Below are positions 49,693-58,976 of a stretch of DNA of 64,000 bases, one piece after another. Position numbers and translations under genes: made by a program. Origin of the DNA: Sphingosinicella sp. (GTDB lineage Bacteria > Pseudomonadota > Alphaproteobacteria > Sphingomonadales > Sphingomonadaceae); contig NZ_JACESP010000016.1 in NCBI RefSeq assembly GCF_013911755.1, positions 1 to 64,000 on the forward strand, read 5' to 3'. The notes under the pieces were generated by a model. The model was not told where the DNA came from, did no database searches, and saw only the letters and a list, made by a program, of their open reading frames with translations. The stretch's first letter is position 1. Each line of letters begins with the position of its first letter.

Positions 49693-50445
49693 TCAGCGGC
49701 GAAGCAGGTCGGCGAAGGTCACCTGACCATTGAAAAGCGCGCGCACGATGAGCTGGGTGCGCTGCGCGTTGCCGTAGGCGCGGCGCAGCCTTTCGACATG
49801 TTCGTGGGCGGTTGCGCGCGAGACGTGCATCACCGTTGCGATCTCGCTGTCGGTCTTCGAGCGCCCCACCCAGATCAAAGCTTCGTGCATGCGCGGCGTA
49901 AGATAGGGTGGGGGCGGCGGCGAGCGGCCATCGCGTTTCAGCATCAGCATACGCGCCGACTCAAAGGCAAGGAGGCCACCCAGCTGTGCAAGGTAGAGCG
50001 CGTTCGGCCGCAGATCGTCGAGCGCGGCCGCGCCGAAGGAGCAGCCGCCATAGTATTCGCCGGGGACATGGACGGGAATGGAGACGCCCGCGCGCAGCCC
50101 ATAAGTCGCGGCCTCCTTCAGAATGCGATCCTGGCGCTCGGTGAGCACAAGCGAGGCGATGGCGTCATGCCAGAGAAACCCCGCGACGCGGCGCATGCTC
50201 GCGGCATGGATCGGATCGTCCGGCAGGTAGTTCTGTTCGGCAACGCGTTCGACCCACTCCGGATTGTAGCTCGTCAGGCGGATCGCATCGGTAGGCGGTC
50301 GCGACAGATCGATATTGTGGCCGAGCGCGAACTGTTTGAAGCCAAGCTCACGTGTCAGGTCGTCAAGGATAGAAAAAAGATCGCCCTCGCTTGCAACGGA
50401 AGAAAAGCGCCGTACAAACGCGCCAAAATCAAAAGCAGACATCAT
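49693..50445 (-). CDS. LuxR-type regulator with autoinducer-binding domain (no LuxI nearby)
   Basis: 250 aa from ATG 50445 (GGGAG 8 nt upstream). The N-terminal domain has the acyl-homoserine-lactone pocket residues Trp64, Tyr73, Asp77-Pro78 and Trp92 (NPEWVERV...NYLPDDPIHA...GFLW). The C-terminal HTH is LTPRMHEALIWVGRSKTDSE followed by IATVMHVSRATAHEHVERLR. No luxI-type synthase is in the window, so it is a solo or orphan receptor. Beside a DUF2285-type gene, it resembles TraR-like regulators of integrative conjugative elements. Confidence 0.9.
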   Translation of the reverse strand: MMSAFDFGAFVRRFSSVASEGDLFSILDDLTRELGFKQFALGHNIDLSRPPTDAIRLTSYNPEWVERVAEQNYLPDDPIHAASMRRVAGFLWHDAIASLVLTERQDRILKEAATYGLRAGVSIPVHVPGEYYGGCSFGAAALDDLRPNALYLAQLGGLLAFESARMLMLKRDGRSPPPPPYLTPRMHEALIWVGRSKTDSEIATVMHVSRATAHEHVERLRRAYGNAQRTQLIVRALFNGQVTFADLLRR

Positions 50446-50734
50446 TTCGAACACTCCCGGTTGTTTACAGCGCGACCATCGGGTCCGGTTCGAGCGTCTT
50501 GAAGTGACGCTGCCTTGTCTTGTCAGACTATCACAATGATCTGACCTCCAAAACGCGAATCATCGACTTTTTTGAGTTCTCCCCCGAGCGGCCGTCATTG
50601 ACGACAGTGTCGTCGATCCTCTGCCAAGGGGATTTGCCGGCGCCAATCATCGGTCCATTGCTGCCTTTCGAAACGGAATTGCAACAAACGTGCACGCGCA
50701 GGGCGCCCATGCACACGCCTTCCGCGAGGTGACC

Positions 50735-51515
50735 ATGAATACCGAATTCCATATCGCGCCGTTCGATACGTCGGCGCTGGCCTGGGAGTTTCTTCGGCGC
50801 AATCCGGCATACAGGGCCTCGGTTCCGGCGGCGCGGGTCGCCCCGGCAGCGCGCGGTCCCCATGCGCTGACCATCCTCACCCCGGAAGCCTCCGACGCCG
50901 CGGCGCGTGTCTGGGGGCTGCACTTTCGCCGAGCACCCTGAAACCCCGGCGGCCGATGCCCGGTTGTTCTGGACAGCCGAGTGCGATCCGTTCGTGCTGG
51001 CAGCCGAGCCGCACGAGGCGGGGGGCGGCTTCAGGATCGACATTTCGAAACTTCCGCTTCGGACCTCCGTCCTGCAGAAGCCGGGGCAGGCGCATGTCGT
51101 GTTTCTGAGCGAAGGCCGGCGGGTGGCCATCGATCTTTCCGGTCATGCCCTGGACCTGGGCATGACGGGTCTCAGGTTCACTGTCGATCTTGGAACGATC
51201 GGACCCCAGTCGCTTGCGCTCCGGCGATGCAAGATGATGCTTGAGAGGCGCAGATCCGCCCTTTGGCCTCCGGTGAGAGGTGCAGCGCGCGTCGCGGCCA
51301 TGCTGGCTGTGCTTGATGCCCGCGCGGCGGGGGCGAGCCTGAGGGAAGCGGGCGAATTGGTTTTCGGCTGTGCAACCGTCAGGGCCGCCTGGAACAGTAG
51401 GTCTGATTTTATGAAGAGCCGACTGCGGAGGCTTGCGCATGACGCGCAGCGCATGACGGCCGGTGGATATAGGCGCCTGCTCGCGAGCCCCGCCATCGGG
51501 AAGCCTGGCGCCTGA
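50735..51515 (+). pseudogene. Frameshifted DUF6499/DUF2285 protein gene (ICE-associated)
   Basis: The first frame (50735-50941) reads LAWEFLRRNPAYRA, the DUF6499 motif, and ends at WGLHF just before a stop. The next frame (from about 50925) continues AEHPETPAADARLFWTAECD and then runs through a DUF2285 domain to 51515 (LRFTVDLGTIGPQSLALRRC; AARVAAMLAVLDARAAGASL). In relatives both halves are one protein. Removing one base in CACTTTCGCC (50921-50930) restores the reading. This is either a real inactivating insertion, a sequencing error or, less likely, programmed frameshifting. Such genes mark ICE or plasmid modules. Confidence 0.8.
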
Positions 51516-51819
51516 AATGCCTATAGCCCTTCTGCATGGGCCGTGAGGCGGGCGAGGGGGAATTGCGTATCCTGCCTTAAGAGCGCGTGCCCCTGATCTG
51601 CCGTTGCAGGCTCGCCCGATCTACACGGCCGCAGCCACGTGTGCTTGCCTCATCTGGCGGCGACCATGGCTGGCAAGGTCGACAGTCAGGAAATGGTCAA
51701 ACATGGACCTAATCAGCCACAAATGCGATTTGTGATAGACAATCACCGAAGTGATTTGTTCGGTTCGCAGCTCCCTCCTATTGCTGACCATAACAAGAAA
51801 TACGGGAGAGGAATGCAGA
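51516..51819. other. Intergenic region upstream of the aromatic operon
   Basis: 304 nt with no gene recognised. Its 3' half holds the LysR-type operator listed separately and the promoter of the dihydrodiol dehydrogenase operon. It marks the junction between the accessory island and the catabolic regulon. Confidence 0.6.
51718..51760 (+). promoter_or_regulatory. LysR-type operator 1
   Basis: A perfect dyad CACAAAT-GCG-ATTTGTG (51718-51734; T-N11-A type) is followed by a second dyad AATCAC-CGAA-GTGATT (51741-51756). The same two-part arrangement occurs at 55571-55612. Its centre is about 80 nt before the SDR start codon. Confidence 0.8.
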
Positions 51820-52629
51820 ATGGCTGGCTTATCGGGCTCTGTGATCGCGCTGACCGGCGGAGGCTCCGGCCTCGGTCTCGGGCTAGCGCAATATTTCCGC
51901 GAGCAGGGCGCAAAGCTTGCGCTGTTCGATATCTCGGCGGAAAAGGTGGATGCGCTCCGCAACGCCTTTGGTGACGAGATTCTCGCGATGCAGGGCGATG
52001 TCCGCGATGTCGCCGCGCTGACCGCGTTTCGCGATGCCACTGTCGCGAAGTTCGGCGGGGTCGATTGCCTCGTAGGTGCACAGGGCATTTTCGACGGCAA
52101 TCGCCCGATATCCGAGTTGCCGGTCGACAAGCTCTCCGACGCGTTTGCCGAGGTCATGAGCATCAATGTCCTTGGCTATATACTGTCGGCGACGCTGTTC
52201 CGGGAAGAACTGGCGAAGCGGCAGGGATCGATCGTCCTGACGGCATCGTCGAACGCCTCCTATTGTGCGGACGGGGGCGGACTGCTCTACACAGCCTCGA
52301 AACATGCAGTGCTCGGCGTCGTGCGCCAGCTCGCCTTCGAGTTCGCGCCCGACATTCGCGTCAATGCGGTCTCGCCGTGCGGGATCGCCAACAGCGATCT
52401 CCGCGGCCCGGGGGCACTTGGCCTCGACGGGGAAAGTCAGAACGACATCCCCAAGGACATGTTCATGGGCATGATCCGAAAGGTCACTTTGCTCGACCAT
52501 CTGCCGAGCGGGTATGAATATGGCCCAGCCTATGCCCTTCTTGGGGACCCGGGGCAGCGCGTCCTGACGGGCGAGATCATCATGGCCGACCAGGGGCTCG
52601 CCAACCGCCCCATTATCTCGGCAGGCTGA
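51820..52629 (+). CDS. cis-Dihydrodiol dehydrogenase-like short-chain dehydrogenase (BphB type)
   Basis: 269 aa from ATG 51820 (GGGAGAGG upstream). The SDR cofactor loop is TGGGSGLGLG, and the active site has Ser in TASSNASYCADGGG and YTASK. The SPCGIANSDLRGP segment is characteristic of BphB/NahB-type cis-dihydrodiol dehydrogenases that rearomatise the product of a ring dioxygenase. The oxygenase subunits follow 10 nt later, a perfect functional match. Confidence 0.9.
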   Translation: MAGLSGSVIALTGGGSGLGLGLAQYFREQGAKLALFDISAEKVDALRNAFGDEILAMQGDVRDVAALTAFRDATVAKFGGVDCLVGAQGIFDGNRPISELPVDKLSDAFAEVMSINVLGYILSATLFREELAKRQGSIVLTASSNASYCADGGGLLYTASKHAVLGVVRQLAFEFAPDIRVNAVSPCGIANSDLRGPGALGLDGESQNDIPKDMFMGMIRKVTLLDHLPSGYEYGPAYALLGDPGQRVLTGEIIMADQGLANRPIISAG

Positions 52630-52639
52630 GGAGGCCATC

Positions 52640-54007
52640 ATGGTATTACATGCAGCGCCCAGCCGCCCCGCTCCCCGCCAGAATGTCGGCGTGCTCCTCG
52701 ACCGCGTCGACGCGCAGATCGCGAATGGCCTCGTACCGGTCGAAATTTTTGCCGACGCGGACATCTTCGATCTCGAGATGGAACGCATCTTTGCCAAGAG
52801 CTGGGTGTTCATCGGCTTCGAGTCCGAAATTCCCGACCCCGGCGATTTCATGCAGCGCAAGATCGGCCGCGATTCCGTCATCGTGACGCGCGACGGCAAG
52901 GGCGAAATCCATGTCCTCGCAAATTTCTGCCGTCACCGTGGCACCAAGCTCTGCCAGACCGATGTCGGCAACCAGAGCCATTTTCGTTGTCCCTATCATG
53001 GCTGGGTTTTCAAGAATAACGGCGACTGGATCGGCGCGCCAGACAAGAACAAAGCCTATAAAGGGCTCGACACCAAGGAATGGGGACTGCTGAAGGCACC
53101 GCACGTCGATAGCATCTACGGCATGATTTTCGCGTCGCTCGCCCCCGATGCACCAACGCTACTGGAGTATCTCGGTCCAGCCGCGTGGATGATGAAGGGG
53201 CTGATGGATCTCCACCCCGACGGCATGAGCGCAATGGGGCCGCCCGACCGCTACAAGGTGCGCGGTGACTGGAAGACGGGCGCGGAGAATTTCGGCGGCG
53301 ACATCTATCATGTCAGCGTCGCGCACGGGTCGGTCCAGACGATCGATCTCGCGCAGGGCTTCGACGTCCTCAACGATCATTCGACCCATTATGTGCTCGG
53401 CGGCGGGCACAGCTTCCTGGGGCATGATTTTGATACGATGTTCGGCGAGGCCGGGCATGTCTGGTATTATCCGCCCGACGTGCTCAGCCAGTTCGACCTG
53501 GAGCGGCTCGACCCGCTGCTGCAGGAGGTGGTGAAGAAGAATCCGCCGATCGTCGGTACGATCTTCCCTAACCTCAGCTTCATCCGTTTTTTCGGTCCGC
53601 CGTCGCCCGGGCAGCCCCCCGTCGTCTATACGTCGTGGCGACAGTGGCAGCCGTCAGGGCCCGGCGAGATGGAGCTCTGGAGCTGGCAGCTCAAGTGGAA
53701 CTTCATGGACGAGGCGCAGGCGCAGGCGAGCTATGCCGCTGGCCAGTACGGGTTCAGTTCCGCAGGCATCTTCGAGCAGGACGACACTGTGGTGTGGGAA
53801 GGCGCGCCCGAGGCAGCGCGCAGCGTCTGGGCGCGCAAGGCCGGCGCTGCGTTCAACATGCAAATGGGCATGGAAGGTGTCGGCCAGCAGACGCGGGACG
53901 ACAGCTGGGACGGACCGGGCGAGGCCTATCGTCCGGGACCGGGAGAGCCGAGCCAGCGCGCGTTCTACCGGCACTGGATCAACGAGATGAAAGGGGATCG
54001 TGCATGA
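52640..54007 (+). CDS. Aromatic ring-hydroxylating dioxygenase, alpha (Rieske) subunit
   Basis: 455 aa. The Rieske 2Fe-2S ligands are Cys97, His99, Cys117 and His120 (CRHRG...CPYHGW). The catalytic-domain bridge and iron ligands are Asp221, His224 and His229 (NFGGDIYHVSVAH). It dihydroxylates an aromatic ring; the substrate cannot be read from sequence. No ferredoxin or reductase gene lies in the window, so electrons must come from elsewhere in the genome, as often occurs in sphingomonads. Overlaps the beta subunit by ATGA. Confidence 0.95.
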   Translation: MVLHAAPSRPAPRQNVGVLLDRVDAQIANGLVPVEIFADADIFDLEMERIFAKSWVFIGFESEIPDPGDFMQRKIGRDSVIVTRDGKGEIHVLANFCRHRGTKLCQTDVGNQSHFRCPYHGWVFKNNGDWIGAPDKNKAYKGLDTKEWGLLKAPHVDSIYGMIFASLAPDAPTLLEYLGPAAWMMKGLMDLHPDGMSAMGPPDRYKVRGDWKTGAENFGGDIYHVSVAHGSVQTIDLAQGFDVLNDHSTHYVLGGGHSFLGHDFDTMFGEAGHVWYYPPDVLSQFDLERLDPLLQEVVKKNPPIVGTIFPNLSFIRFFGPPSPGQPPVVYTSWRQWQPSGPGEMELWSWQLKWNFMDEAQAQASYAAGQYGFSSAGIFEQDDTVVWEGAPEAARSVWARKAGAAFNMQMGMEGVGQQTRDDSWDGPGEAYRPGPGEPSQRAFYRHWINEMKGDRA

Positions 54008-54525
54008 GCATTACCCCGCCGTCGATCGCACCCGCGACCGAGCACGCGATCCGCCAGTTCCTCGGTTACGAAGCGCTGCTCCTCGACCAGAACCGGCTCG
54101 CGGATTGGGCGGCGCTGCTTGATCCCGCGATCATCTATGAAATCCCGATGCGGATCGTCGCGAAGGGCGGCGCAGACGATGAATTTCCGCCGGGCAGCTT
54201 CCGCGTTCGCGACGATCTCGCGATGATCCAGAAGCGGATCGAGCGGCATGGCACGGCGGAAAACTGGGCCGAGGATCCGCCATCGCGCACCGTGCGCAAC
54301 GTCAGCTCGATCTTCATCGAGCCGACCGACGACGCGAAGGTATTCCGGGTGCACAGCGCGCTCACACTTTACCGCCAACGTGCGCTCGACCGCGCCTATG
54401 AGTGGATTCCAGCGCGCCGCTCCGATCTCATTCGCGTCGAGAGCGATGGCTGCCGGCTGGTGCGCCGGACGATCATTCTAGCCGAGACGATCCTCCAGAC
54501 GCCGAACCTGGGAATCTTCCTTTAG
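54004..54525 (+). CDS. Ring-hydroxylating dioxygenase, beta subunit
   Basis: 173 aa, the usual size of small subunits. IRQFLGYEALLLDQNRLADW then AALLDPAIIYEIPMRI and RTVRNVSSIFIEPTDDAKVF match the NTF2-like beta subunits that trimerise with alpha. It is non-catalytic and structural. The ATG overlaps the alpha stop by 4 nt. It is the last gene before the convergent LysR gene. Confidence 0.93.
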   Translation: MSITPPSIAPATEHAIRQFLGYEALLLDQNRLADWAALLDPAIIYEIPMRIVAKGGADDEFPPGSFRVRDDLAMIQKRIERHGTAENWAEDPPSRTVRNVSSIFIEPTDDAKVFRVHSALTLYRQRALDRAYEWIPARRSDLIRVESDGCRLVRRTIILAETILQTPNLGIFL

Positions 54526-54557
54526 CAAGCAGCCGACGGCTTGTTTGCCGCCTCCGG

Positions 54558-55484
54558 TTACATCGTCGCGCCCGCCTCGACGATCGATTGCACGAAGAAT
54601 TTGTTCGCCGGATCATTAGCGCTGCGCCTGTGCCAGAAGATATTCTGCTCGAGCGGCGGCATGCCCAGCGGGCATTCGAGAATCTGCAGTCCGAGTGGCG
54701 GGGCGAGGGCATTCGCGAGCTTCCGCTGCGTCGTCGCAATCATCCGCGTTCCGGGTAGCACGGTGATCAGAGCGGAGAATGTCGGAACGGTCAGCACCAC
54801 GTCGATGTCGAGGTCGGCCTGCTTCCACGCGCGCTCGACCAGGGTGGCTATGCCTTCGCCGAAGAAGACCGAATTGTGCGCAAGCCCGACGTAGGTCTCC
54901 AAGTCGAGACTCTCCCGGCCGGGTAGTAGGTCCTTATCGGCGACGCACACGAAATCGTCGGTAAACAATATTCGAGACTGGATGTCGCTCGACGAGCGGC
55001 GTTCGCCGTAGAGGCGCCAGTCGTTCGCGGTGATGCAATAGTCGATGCGCCCGCTGTCGATGAGATTGAAGCTTTCCTTGTTGAAGGGGCGCACATTCAC
55101 GCGAAAACCGGGCGCCGCGACAGCAAGCTTGCGGATGATCCGCGGCAGGAAGATCGCGATCGAATAGTCGCTCATCGCTACCGAGAACTCGCGTACCTCG
55201 CGGAGCGGATCGAAATCGGGGCGTGTCTCGATCGCCATTCGCGCGGCGTAAAGCGCCTCGTGGACCGGCACGGCCAGCGAGCGTGCAAGCGGGGTCAGCT
55301 CAAGCTTGCGGCCAACACGTACCAGCAGTTCGTCGTCGAAATGCGACCGGAGCCGATTGAGCGCGCTGCTCGCCGCTTGCTGCGTGATAAACAGCCGTTC
55401 GCCGGCGCGCGTAACATTCTTCTCCTCGAGAAGGACGTCGAGCGCCTTGAGCAGGTTAAGGTCGAAGTGCGAAAAATTCATCAC
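54558..55484 (-). CDS. LysR-family regulator of the aromatic regulon (NahR/NodD-like)
   Basis: 308 aa. The HTH is FDLNLLKALDVLLEEKNVTR then AGERLFITQQAASSALNRLR, as in NodD/NahR-type LTTRs. A periplasmic-binding-like effector domain follows from about residue 95. It is divergent from the TonB receptor operon and convergent with the dioxygenase operon. Both operons carry near-identical dyads, so it probably binds both and activates them with an aromatic inducer (inference). Confidence 0.93.
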   Translation of the reverse strand: MMNFSHFDLNLLKALDVLLEEKNVTRAGERLFITQQAASSALNRLRSHFDDELLVRVGRKLELTPLARSLAVPVHEALYAARMAIETRPDFDPLREVREFSVAMSDYSIAIFLPRIIRKLAVAAPGFRVNVRPFNKESFNLIDSGRIDYCITANDWRLYGERRSSSDIQSRILFTDDFVCVADKDLLPGRESLDLETYVGLAHNSVFFGEGIATLVERAWKQADLDIDVVLTVPTFSALITVLPGTRMIATTQRKLANALAPPLGLQILECPLGMPPLEQNIFWHRRSANDPANKFFVQSIVEAGATM

Positions 55485-55570
55485 TCATCCCGATTCGATC
55501 GCGTTACGGTCGCGCATAGCTGGCCGAGGGAAATCAAATATCACGCGCACCCGAGCGAGTGGCACCCTAC

Positions 55571-55612
55571 TACAAATCTCATTTGTGGTAATCAATGACC
55601 AAAGTGATTTGT
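55571..55612 (+). promoter_or_regulatory. LysR-type operator 2
   Basis: ACAAAT-CTC-ATTTGT (55572-55586) followed by GTAATCAATGACC and AAAGTGATTTGT (to 55612). It matches operator 1 in both blocks and spacing; the second block is a weaker dyad here. Its centre is about 79 nt before the receptor start and about 107 nt from the LysR start, so it could serve autoregulation too. Confidence 0.8.
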
Positions 55613-55670
55613 CGCTCGCCCCTGGCGCTCCTACCCCACGTCCCAGAACAGAAGAACTGGGGAGAGGGTC

Positions 55671-57920
55671 ATGACCATACACGAACGTTTTTGCGGGGTT
55701 GCCACCATCGCATTGGCCATTGGACTTGCTTCGCCCGCATTGGCGCAGGATGGCGGGGCTGTTGAAACACCGACAGCCGACGAAGCCGCGCTGCAGGGAG
55801 AGATCGTCGTCACCGCGCAGCGCCGCGCTGAATCCCTCCAGAAAATTCCGATTGCGGTGTCTGCCATTGGCGGTGATGCGCTGGCGACAAGGGCGTCGAG
55901 CGATTTGTCCGCGATCAGCTCGGCCGTTCCGGGGCTCAACGTGTCCGAGCAGGTCGGCCAGGCGCGTCTGACGCTGCGCGGGATCGGTGTCGACAATATT
56001 TCGGCGGGCGCTGAGAGCAGCGTCGCTTTCAACCAGGACGGCGTCTTCTTCTCGCGCTCGGCGGCCGCGCTCGCCTCCTTCTATGATATCGAGCGTGTCG
56101 AAGTACTGCGCGGTCCGCAAGGCACGCTTTATGGCCGCAATGCGACCGGTGGTTCGGTCAACATCCTGACCCGCAAGCCGACCTTCGACTTGAAGGGCGG
56201 GGTCTCGCTGACTGGCGGCAATTACGACACGATCAACGCTGAGGCCTATATATCGGGCGGGCTCAGCGACACCGTCGCGGTGCGTCTGTCGGGACAGATT
56301 CAGAATCATTCGGGCTATGGGACGAATATCGTCTCCGGTACCGATATCGACACCAAGCATTCGCAGGCGATCCGCGGCCAGATTCTTTTCGAGCCGAGCG
56401 ATCGCCTCAGCATTCTCGTTGGTGCCGATTATTACCGGTCGGATGACCGGTCGAACAGCTACCGCTACTTCGGGCCTGCGGGCCTGACTGCGGCGGGCGA
56501 CCCGGTTACGCCGACATCGCTGCTTCTCGGCGGTACCGCACCGGCAAGTCCGCGCGACATTGCGAGCGCGCGCGATCCCAAGTCCGACGCCGAATTCTGG
56601 GGTGTCCGCGCCGACATCAACTATGAGGTGAGCGACGAGGTGTCGCTGCGTTCGTTGATCACCTATCGGCGGAGCCAATATGTCAACCGAACCGACATCG
56701 ACCCGCTGGGGCTCGACATCTTCCCGCTCACTAACGCCGAAGAGTCCGATCAATATACGCAGGAGTTCCAGCTCAACTGGGATACTGACCGCAACAAGCT
56801 GGTGATCGGCGTCTTCTATCTCAATGAAAAGATAGACGGTTTTCTGGCGGCGCCCTTCAACCTGCTCGCCGTCGGCGGACCCGATCTCTTCGTGCAGGGC
56901 TATTTTGCGGGCGGGCGCCTCAAGACCGAAGCCGCGGCCGCCTTCGCGCAGGACACGTTCAGCCTGACCGATACGCTGCGCCTGACGCTCGGTGCACGCT
57001 ACAGCTGGGAGCGCAAGAGGGTCGCCGACCAGTCAGATTTCGATTTCGATCGTCTCTACTCGCCCGATAATCTGCCGCGCTTCCCGGTCCATGAAGAAGC
57101 GAAGTCGTTCAATTCCTTCACGCCGAAGGTCGGCCTCGACTTCGATCTCGGACCACGGACTTTGATCTATGCGTCCTTCTCGAAGGGCTTCAAGGCGGGA
57201 ACGTTCAACCTCGGGGCTGCCGGGCCCGCCCTCGATCCCGAGAAGGTCGACGCCTACGAGATCGGCCTGAAGTCGACGCTCCTCGACGGGGCGCTCCGCG
57301 CCAATCTGTCGGGCTTCTATTACGATTATTCCGACCTTCAGGTCGGCCAAGTGCGCGGCCAGCTCCTCGTGCTCGAAAATGCCGCCACCGCCGAAATCTA
57401 CGGCCTTGAAGGCGAGTTCACGCTCGAGCCGGTTCGCAACTTTACGGTGGGCTTGAACGCGAGCTACCTTCACGCGCGGTTCAAGAGCTACGTTACCGCT
57501 GACCAGGCGCGTCCCGCGGGCGACGGCACGACCGTCGACGGCAATGGCATCCCCGCATTCAACCTCGCTGGCAATGCACTGCCGCAAGCGCCCGATTATA
57601 CAATCGACCTCTCGGCCGAATATATGTTCGAGCTCCCGAACGGCTCGCTCACGGTCCGCGGAGAGAGCTATTGGTCGGACCGCGTCTATTTCACCCCGTT
57701 CAATCGCGACGAGGTGTCGCAGCCGGCTTATAATTTGCAGAATGCCTATATCACCTACAAGTCCGAGGACGGCCTCAGGGTTACGGGCTTCATCCGCAAT
57801 ATCGGCAACAAGACGATCCGCTCGGCGGGACAGGTCGCGACCACGCTGGTCGGGTCGCCGGTCATCGGATTTGTGAAGCCGCCGCGGACCTACGGCGTCA
57901 CGGTCGCTTTCGATTTCTGA
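55671..57920 (+). CDS. TonB-dependent outer-membrane receptor
   Basis: 749 aa. The signal peptide ends at residue 26 (SPALAQ). The plug has GEIVVTAQRRAESLQKIPIA and IERVEVLRGPQGTLYGRNAT, and the barrel ends in Phe (VTVAFDF). No STN domain. It heads the second operon of the aromatic regulon under operator 2 and presumably imports the aromatic compound or a conjugate. Its sequence class matches the receptor at 4154. Confidence 0.95.
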   Translation: MTIHERFCGVATIALAIGLASPALAQDGGAVETPTADEAALQGEIVVTAQRRAESLQKIPIAVSAIGGDALATRASSDLSAISSAVPGLNVSEQVGQARLTLRGIGVDNISAGAESSVAFNQDGVFFSRSAAALASFYDIERVEVLRGPQGTLYGRNATGGSVNILTRKPTFDLKGGVSLTGGNYDTINAEAYISGGLSDTVAVRLSGQIQNHSGYGTNIVSGTDIDTKHSQAIRGQILFEPSDRLSILVGADYYRSDDRSNSYRYFGPAGLTAAGDPVTPTSLLLGGTAPASPRDIASARDPKSDAEFWGVRADINYEVSDEVSLRSLITYRRSQYVNRTDIDPLGLDIFPLTNAEESDQYTQEFQLNWDTDRNKLVIGVFYLNEKIDGFLAAPFNLLAVGGPDLFVQGYFAGGRLKTEAAAAFAQDTFSLTDTLRLTLGARYSWERKRVADQSDFDFDRLYSPDNLPRFPVHEEAKSFNSFTPKVGLDFDLGPRTLIYASFSKGFKAGTFNLGAAGPALDPEKVDAYEIGLKSTLLDGALRANLSGFYYDYSDLQVGQVRGQLLVLENAATAEIYGLEGEFTLEPVRNFTVGLNASYLHARFKSYVTADQARPAGDGTTVDGNGIPAFNLAGNALPQAPDYTIDLSAEYMFELPNGSLTVRGESYWSDRVYFTPFNRDEVSQPAYNLQNAYITYKSEDGLRVTGFIRNIGNKTIRSAGQVATTLVGSPVIGFVKPPRTYGVTVAFDF

Positions 57921-57941
57921 TTACCCGGTTGCTGGAGCGTC

Positions 57942-58976
57942 ATGATGGTCAACGCCAATGAAGGGGCTAAGCCCGACATCTGGATCAACGGCATCGCTTC
58001 GCTGATCTATGGTGTCGAGGACGTCGGGGAAGCGGCCCGCTTCTTTTCCGATTTCGGGCTTCATGCCGAACGACGGAGCGATGCTTCGGTGCAGTTTCGC
58101 CTGCCCGACGGATCGACGGTCCTGATCCTGCACCAGGATGATCCCGCGCTCACCGCTACGACGATGATCGGCGCCGGCGTCCGCCGGATCGTCTGGGGGC
58201 TCGAGCGACAGGAGGACGTCGACGCGCTTGCTGCCGATTTGACTCGCGATTGTCCGCTTCGCCGTGCCGACGATGGGACCGTGGAGTTCGAGACCGATTT
58301 CGGCCTGGCGATGGGCCTCCGCGTCTTCGCAAAGCGCCCGGTCTTCGCCGCGACGTTGCCGTCCAATTGTCCGGGGAACATCCAGCGGATGAATGCGCCT
58401 CGGCGCTGGCGCGAGCGCGCCTACCCGAAAGCAATCAATCATGTCGTCCACGCGATCCCCGATTTCGAGCGCGGGACGGCTTTCCTCCGCGAGCGCCTCG
58501 GCTTTCGCCTGAGCGACGAACAGGTCGGCTTCGGTCGTTATCTTCGCGCCGGTGGCTGCACCGGCCATCACACGATGCTGCTGCTCAACGCCAATGCGCA
58601 TCTGCCCGGGATGGACGGGCAGTTCCGCTTCCATCACGCCAATTTCGCGGTCGACGACGTTGACGAAATCATGACCGGCGCGAACCACATGGAGCGCAAG
58701 GGCTGGGCGCCGTCGCATCTGGGGCTCGGACGCCACCGCATCGATTCCGCGCTCTTCTACTATCTGCCCTGTCCCGCAGGCGGTGAGGCCGAATATGGGG
58801 CCGATGGCGACTGCGTCGATGATGCTTGGATACCGCGCCAGTGGCCCGCGCCGCTTTTCGCTTATGGCCATTGGGTCCACAATCTGCCCGATTTTCTCCG
58901 CGACCCAACGCCTTGGCGGATCAACTATTTCACAACCGAGGCGCCGCTTTCAGAAACCATGACGGACAGCCGCTGA
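57942..58976 (+). CDS. VOC-superfamily extradiol-dioxygenase-like protein
   Basis: 344 aa with two VOC modules. The C-terminal module shows metal-ligand candidates His in AINHVVHAIPD, His in TGHHTMLLL and Glu in GGEAEYGADG. Extradiol enzymes cleave catechols next to the hydroxyls. Its fit in a pathway that makes catechols is good, though the exact substrate is unknown. ATG lies 21 nt after the receptor stop. The stop shares one base with the next start. Confidence 0.87.
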   Translation: MMVNANEGAKPDIWINGIASLIYGVEDVGEAARFFSDFGLHAERRSDASVQFRLPDGSTVLILHQDDPALTATTMIGAGVRRIVWGLERQEDVDALAADLTRDCPLRRADDGTVEFETDFGLAMGLRVFAKRPVFAATLPSNCPGNIQRMNAPRRWRERAYPKAINHVVHAIPDFERGTAFLRERLGFRLSDEQVGFGRYLRAGGCTGHHTMLLLNANAHLPGMDGQFRFHHANFAVDDVDEIMTGANHMERKGWAPSHLGLGRHRIDSALFYYLPCPAGGEAEYGADGDCVDDAWIPRQWPAPLFAYGHWVHNLPDFLRDPTPWRINYFTTEAPLSETMTDSR

